From the NCBI GenBank assembly GCA_016706845.1, contig JADJIV010000006.1:62001-126000 (forward strand): a stretch of DNA of 64,000 nt, in the 5' to 3' direction. Within the stretch, counting starts at the first letter, position 1, and every line of letters begins with the position of its first letter. This stretch comes from PNOJ01 sp016706845. Its GTDB lineage: Bacteria; Krumholzibacteriota; Krumholzibacteriia; LZORAL124-64-63. Below are positions 61,328-64,000 of the stretch, one piece after another. Under the pieces are notes generated by a model that saw nothing but the letters and a program-made list of their open reading frames with translations, had not been told where the DNA came from and ran no database searches. The translations under genes were made by a program, and so were the position numbers.

Positions 61328-62693
61328 AGATCTCGCTGTGGGTCAACGGCGTGCGCCGCGACCTCGAGGTCCCGCCGCTGAAGCGCCTGCTGGACGTGCT
61401 GCGCGAGGACCTGGCCCTGGTCGGCGCGAAGGAGGGTTGCGGGGAGGGGGAGTGCGGCGCCTGCGCCGTGATCCTCGACGGCCGGCTGGTCAACAGCTGC
61501 CTGCTGCCGGCTTACCGCGTCCACGGCCGGGTCGTGCGCACCATCGAGGGGCTGGGCACGCCCGAGAACCCCGACCCGGTGCAGTCCGCGTTCGTGGCCG
61601 AGGGCGCCGTGCAGTGCGGCTACTGCATCCCCGGCCTGGTGATGGCCTCGCGCGCGCTGCTGGACGAGGAGGCCGCGCCGACGCGCCCGCGCATCCGCGA
61701 GGCGCTGGCCGGCAACCTCTGCCGCTGCACCGGCTACGAGCGGATCATCCGCGCCGTCGAAGGCGCCGCGCTGGCGCCCGCGCGCGTCTGCGGAGCGAGC
61801 CGTCGCCCGAGCCCGTTTCCGAACTCGAAGCGTCTCCAGGCGACGAGGTCGTCGTGCACGTTCCGGGTTCGCTGGGCGCGGCCTGCGAGGTGCTGGGCCG
61901 CGGCGGTGTCACCGTGGTCGGCGGCGCGACGGACCTGGGCGTGCTGCTGCACGAGGAGATCGTGGCGCCCCGCGTGGTGCTCGACCTGAGCCGCGTGGCG
62001 GAGCTGCACGGCGTGCGCCGCGAGGGCGGGGCGCTGGTCATCGGCGCCGCGACCACCTACGCCGACCTGCTGCGCGACCCGGACGTCGCGCGCGACCTGC
62101 CCTGCCTGCACGCGGCGATGAGGACCGTCGGCGCGCCCGCCATCCAGAGCCTCGGCACCCTCGGCGGCAACCTGGTGAACGGTTCGCCCGGCGCCGACGC
62201 CGTGCCGCCGCTGCTGGCCCTCGGCGCGCGCATCCGCCTGGTGTCGGGAGCGGGCGGGCGCGAGGTCGCGGCCGACGCCTTCTTCACCGGCTACCGCGCG
62301 ACGGTCCGCCGCCCCGACGATTTGGTGGCCGCGATCGTCGTGCCGCTGCCCGCGGCGGGCACGCGCCAATCGTTCCGCAAGGCGGGCACGCGCCGGGCCC
62401 AGGCCATCGCCAAGGTGAACCTGGCCGCCTGCGCGCGGGTGCAGGACGGCGTGCTGCGCGACGTGCGGCTGGCGGCCGGCAGCGTCGGGCCCACGGTGCT
62501 GCTGCTGCGCCGCGCGATGACGACGCTGGAGGGTGGCCGGGTGGCCGATCTCGAGCGGTTGTCCGCGTCCGCGGCCGCCGCCGCCCGCGACGAGGTCGTC
62601 CCCATCGACGACGTGCGCTCGACCGCAGACTACCGTCGCGCGGTGACGGGCAACCTCGTGGCGAGGTTCGCGCTGTCGCTCGGCGGATCATAA
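61324..62693 (+). CDS. Fused [2Fe-2S]/FAD small subunit of xanthine dehydrogenase family (one frameshift)
   Basis: Residues 1-150 are the two-cluster iron-sulfur domain (EGCGEGECGACAVILDGRLV with VNSC, then VQCGYCIPGLVM and NLCRCTGYER). After about 61790 the frame changes by one base and an FAD domain follows: VTVVGGATDLGVLL, GAATTYADLLRDPDVARDLP, SLGTLGGNLVNGSPGADAVP and ALIRSFRKAGTRRAQAI-like motifs, with a complete C-terminal flavoprotein domain. No ATG with a Shine-Dalgarno starts the second part, so an XdhA-like fusion with one missing base is favoured; a separate GTG-started FAD gene is the alternative. It completes a Mo/FeS/FAD enzyme with the preceding gene. Confidence 0.82.
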
Positions 62694-62956
62694 TTCCTAT
62701 AGTCTACGTTCGCTCCGAATTCACAGCGCGACGATCGTTCGCCTTCAATCCGGTGTGACTGCGACACACACGGCGACGGTGTCGGCGCGCAGTGTGAAGA
62801 CGTCACGGCGTGGAGATGCCTAGTAACATCGAGGTCATTGACGCAGGCGTACCGTTGGTTCTAGCTTGGAGTCGACATGAAGACCTCGGTGTGGCGATCG
62901 GTTCCCCGAAGGTCGGCTCCCTGCGCGGCTGCATCGCCGGGAAGCGCCGGCTTCCT

Positions 62957-63370
62957 GTGATCGGCGGCGAAGGAGCCGGTGCGCTGCGAGCCCTCGTCCT
63001 GTACGGCATCGCGCTGCATTCCCTGCTGACCGGCATCGTCCTGATCGTCCAGCCGGACGCGTTCATGCTCTGGGCCGGTTGGGGAGCACCCCGGCCATCG
63101 TTCTTCGCCGCCCAGGGCGGCGTGTTCCACGTGCTCATGGTCGCCCTCTACCTGCGGGCGGCGCGGCGCTCCCGGGATCGCGACGCGCTGATCCCGTACA
63201 TCCTCTTCGTCAAGACCACCGCCGCCGCGTTCCTGCTGTCGTACTACCTCTTCGTCGAGGGGACGCCGTTGATCCTGGCCGCGGGACTGTTCGACGGGAG
63301 CGTCGCGGTGCTCCTGGCGGCGATGCGCCGGCGTGAACGCCGCGGTGCGACGCGGGAGGCCGCGCGATGA
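62957..63370 (+). CDS. Small membrane protein of unknown function
   Basis: A protein of about 137 residues with four predicted membrane helices (LVLYGIALHSLLTGIVLIVQ, FFAAQGGVFHVLMVALYL, YILFVKTTAAAFLLSYYLF and LILAAGLFDGSVAVLLAAM), resembling four-helix DUF-type membrane proteins found beside redox genes. A longer frame begins at GTG 62810, but the added part is charged and unlike a coding start; the GTG at 62957 is preferred without a strong Shine-Dalgarno. Its stop overlaps the epimerase start (ATGA), so the two are cotranslated. Confidence 0.65.
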   Translation: MIGGEGAGALRALVLYGIALHSLLTGIVLIVQPDAFMLWAGWGAPRPSFFAAQGGVFHVLMVALYLRAARRSRDRDALIPYILFVKTTAAAFLLSYYLFVEGTPLILAAGLFDGSVAVLLAAMRRRERRGATREAAR

Positions 63371-64000
63371 CGAAGCACGGCGGCGCCATGGACGAGCGGC
63401 TCCCGGGCATCATCGTGACCGGGGCCTCCGGTTTCGTCGGCCGCCACTTCCTGGAGGCGGCCAACGGCAAGTACCGGTTGTTCTGCCTCGCGCGGCGCTC
63501 GCAGTTCGAGGCGGGCGTCCCGCGCCTGGAGAACCAGCGCTGGACGCAGGTGGACATCGCCCACCGCGAGGCCCTGCTGGAGGTCGCCGACTGCGTCATC
63601 GACCACGGGGGCGCGGACATCGTCCTGCATCTGGCCGGCTACTACGACTTCACGTACAAGGACAACCCCGAGTACGAGCGGACGAACGTCCTGGGCACGT
63701 GGAACGTGCTGGACCTCGCCCAGGCGGTCGGCGCCCGGCACTTCATCTACAGCAGTTCCGTGGCGGCCTGCCGGTTCCCGCCCGCGGGGACGAGCATCGA
63801 CGAGGACAGCGAGCCGGACGCCGACTTCCCCTACGCCCGCAGCAAGCGGGCGGCCGAGAAGCTCATCCGCGAGCACTCCGGGAGCTTCCAGCGCAGCATC
63901 CTGCGCTTCGCCGCGATCTACAGCGACTGGTGCGAGTACCCGCCGGTGTACGCCTTCCTCGGGAACTGGCTCTCGTCGGCGTGGAACGCGCGCCTGCTCG
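63367..64000 (+). CDS. NAD-dependent epimerase/dehydratase family protein (cut by window edge)
   Basis: The N-terminal 211 residues of an extended short-chain dehydrogenase. The nucleotide site is VTGASGFVGRHF at about 19-30, followed by VLHLAGYYDFTYKDN, the Ser of the triad in IYSSSVAAC and the catalytic Tyr-x3-Lys in YARSK. Such enzymes epimerise or dehydrate sugar nucleotides or reduce steroid-like and isoprenoid ketones. The ATG overlaps the stop of the membrane protein gene. The C-terminal substrate domain is outside the window. Confidence 0.88.
   Translation, partial: MTKHGGAMDERLPGIIVTGASGFVGRHFLEAANGKYRLFCLARRSQFEAGVPRLENQRWTQVDIAHREALLEVADCVIDHGGADIVLHLAGYYDFTYKDNPEYERTNVLGTWNVLDLAQAVGARHFIYSSSVAACRFPPAGTSIDEDSEPDADFPYARSKRAAEKLIREHSGSFQRSILRFAAIYSDWCEYPPVYAFLGNWLSSAWNARLL

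Noticed and set aside
1..64000. tRNA, rRNA, CRISPR arrays and insertion sequences
   Set aside because: None was recognised by eye; a covariance-model search could still reveal a small RNA.

Overview
This 64 kb, GC-rich window is typical of a free-living Gram-negative bacterium. Five predicted exported proteins (genes at 7547, 11258, 29407, 42329 and 45944) end in the FlgD-like Asn-Pro-Phe-Asn-Pro type C-terminal domain that is common in the FCB group and its uncultured high-GC relatives such as Krumholzibacteriota and Eisenbacteria. That placement is inferred from the exported proteins; no rRNA or ribosomal gene is present to confirm it.

Layout. 0-7.5 kb: the N-terminal end of a cyclic beta-glucan synthase-like gene, an iron cluster (ferritin-like protein, Fur/PerR regulator with a palindromic operator, divergent VIT1-type transporter), a diguanylate cyclase with SpoIIAA-like and CYTH proteins, pirin, an SDR protein and a beta-carbonic anhydrase. 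7.5-12.8 kb: two large exported beta-propeller proteins. 12.8-19 kb: a LysR regulator divergent from a five-gene operon (isopropylmalate/isocitrate dehydrogenase-like, HMG-CoA lyase-like, class III CoA-transferase, aconitase-type large and small subunits). 19-25 kb, reverse strand: EamA transporter, M28 peptidase, exported alpha/beta hydrolase and a 66-residue DUF6132-like protein whose conserved second cysteine is encoded by in-frame TGA; then, forward, a membrane protein and pyruvate kinase. 25.0-25.23 kb: a striking long nested inverted repeat. 25.2-36 kb: SRAP protein, a cytidylyltransferase/glycerophosphotransferase fusion, PHP phosphoesterase, an ACT-like protein, an exported trypsin-like protease, a sugar transferase, an exported beta-propeller protein, a lipoprotein and an RlmI-type rRNA methyltransferase. 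36-39.7 kb: a three-gene molybdenum hydroxylase operon. 39.6-42.2 kb: a Fic protein with an AT-rich promoter, a glycosyltransferase, DUF1232 and a tiny lysine-rich protein. 42.3-51.7 kb: several exported proteins, two of which end in a shared Trp-Ser-x-Ile-Lys tail, plus a zinc peptidase, a patatin and a VOC protein. 52-59 kb: an accessory-looking segment with two large unrecognised proteins, two SnoaL-like proteins, an OmpA-domain protein and a VOC protein. 59-62.7 kb: a second molybdenum hydroxylase operon. The window ends in a NAD-dependent epimerase gene.

About fourteen genes are broken by single-base indels, often in short homopolymers and always restorable by +1 or -1. This looks like residual long-read sequencing error rather than decay, so these genes are annotated whole and the shift positions are stated. 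The candidate selenocysteine TGA is different: it is an in-frame triplet with no indel.

No tRNA, rRNA, CRISPR array, insertion sequence or phage gene was recognised.
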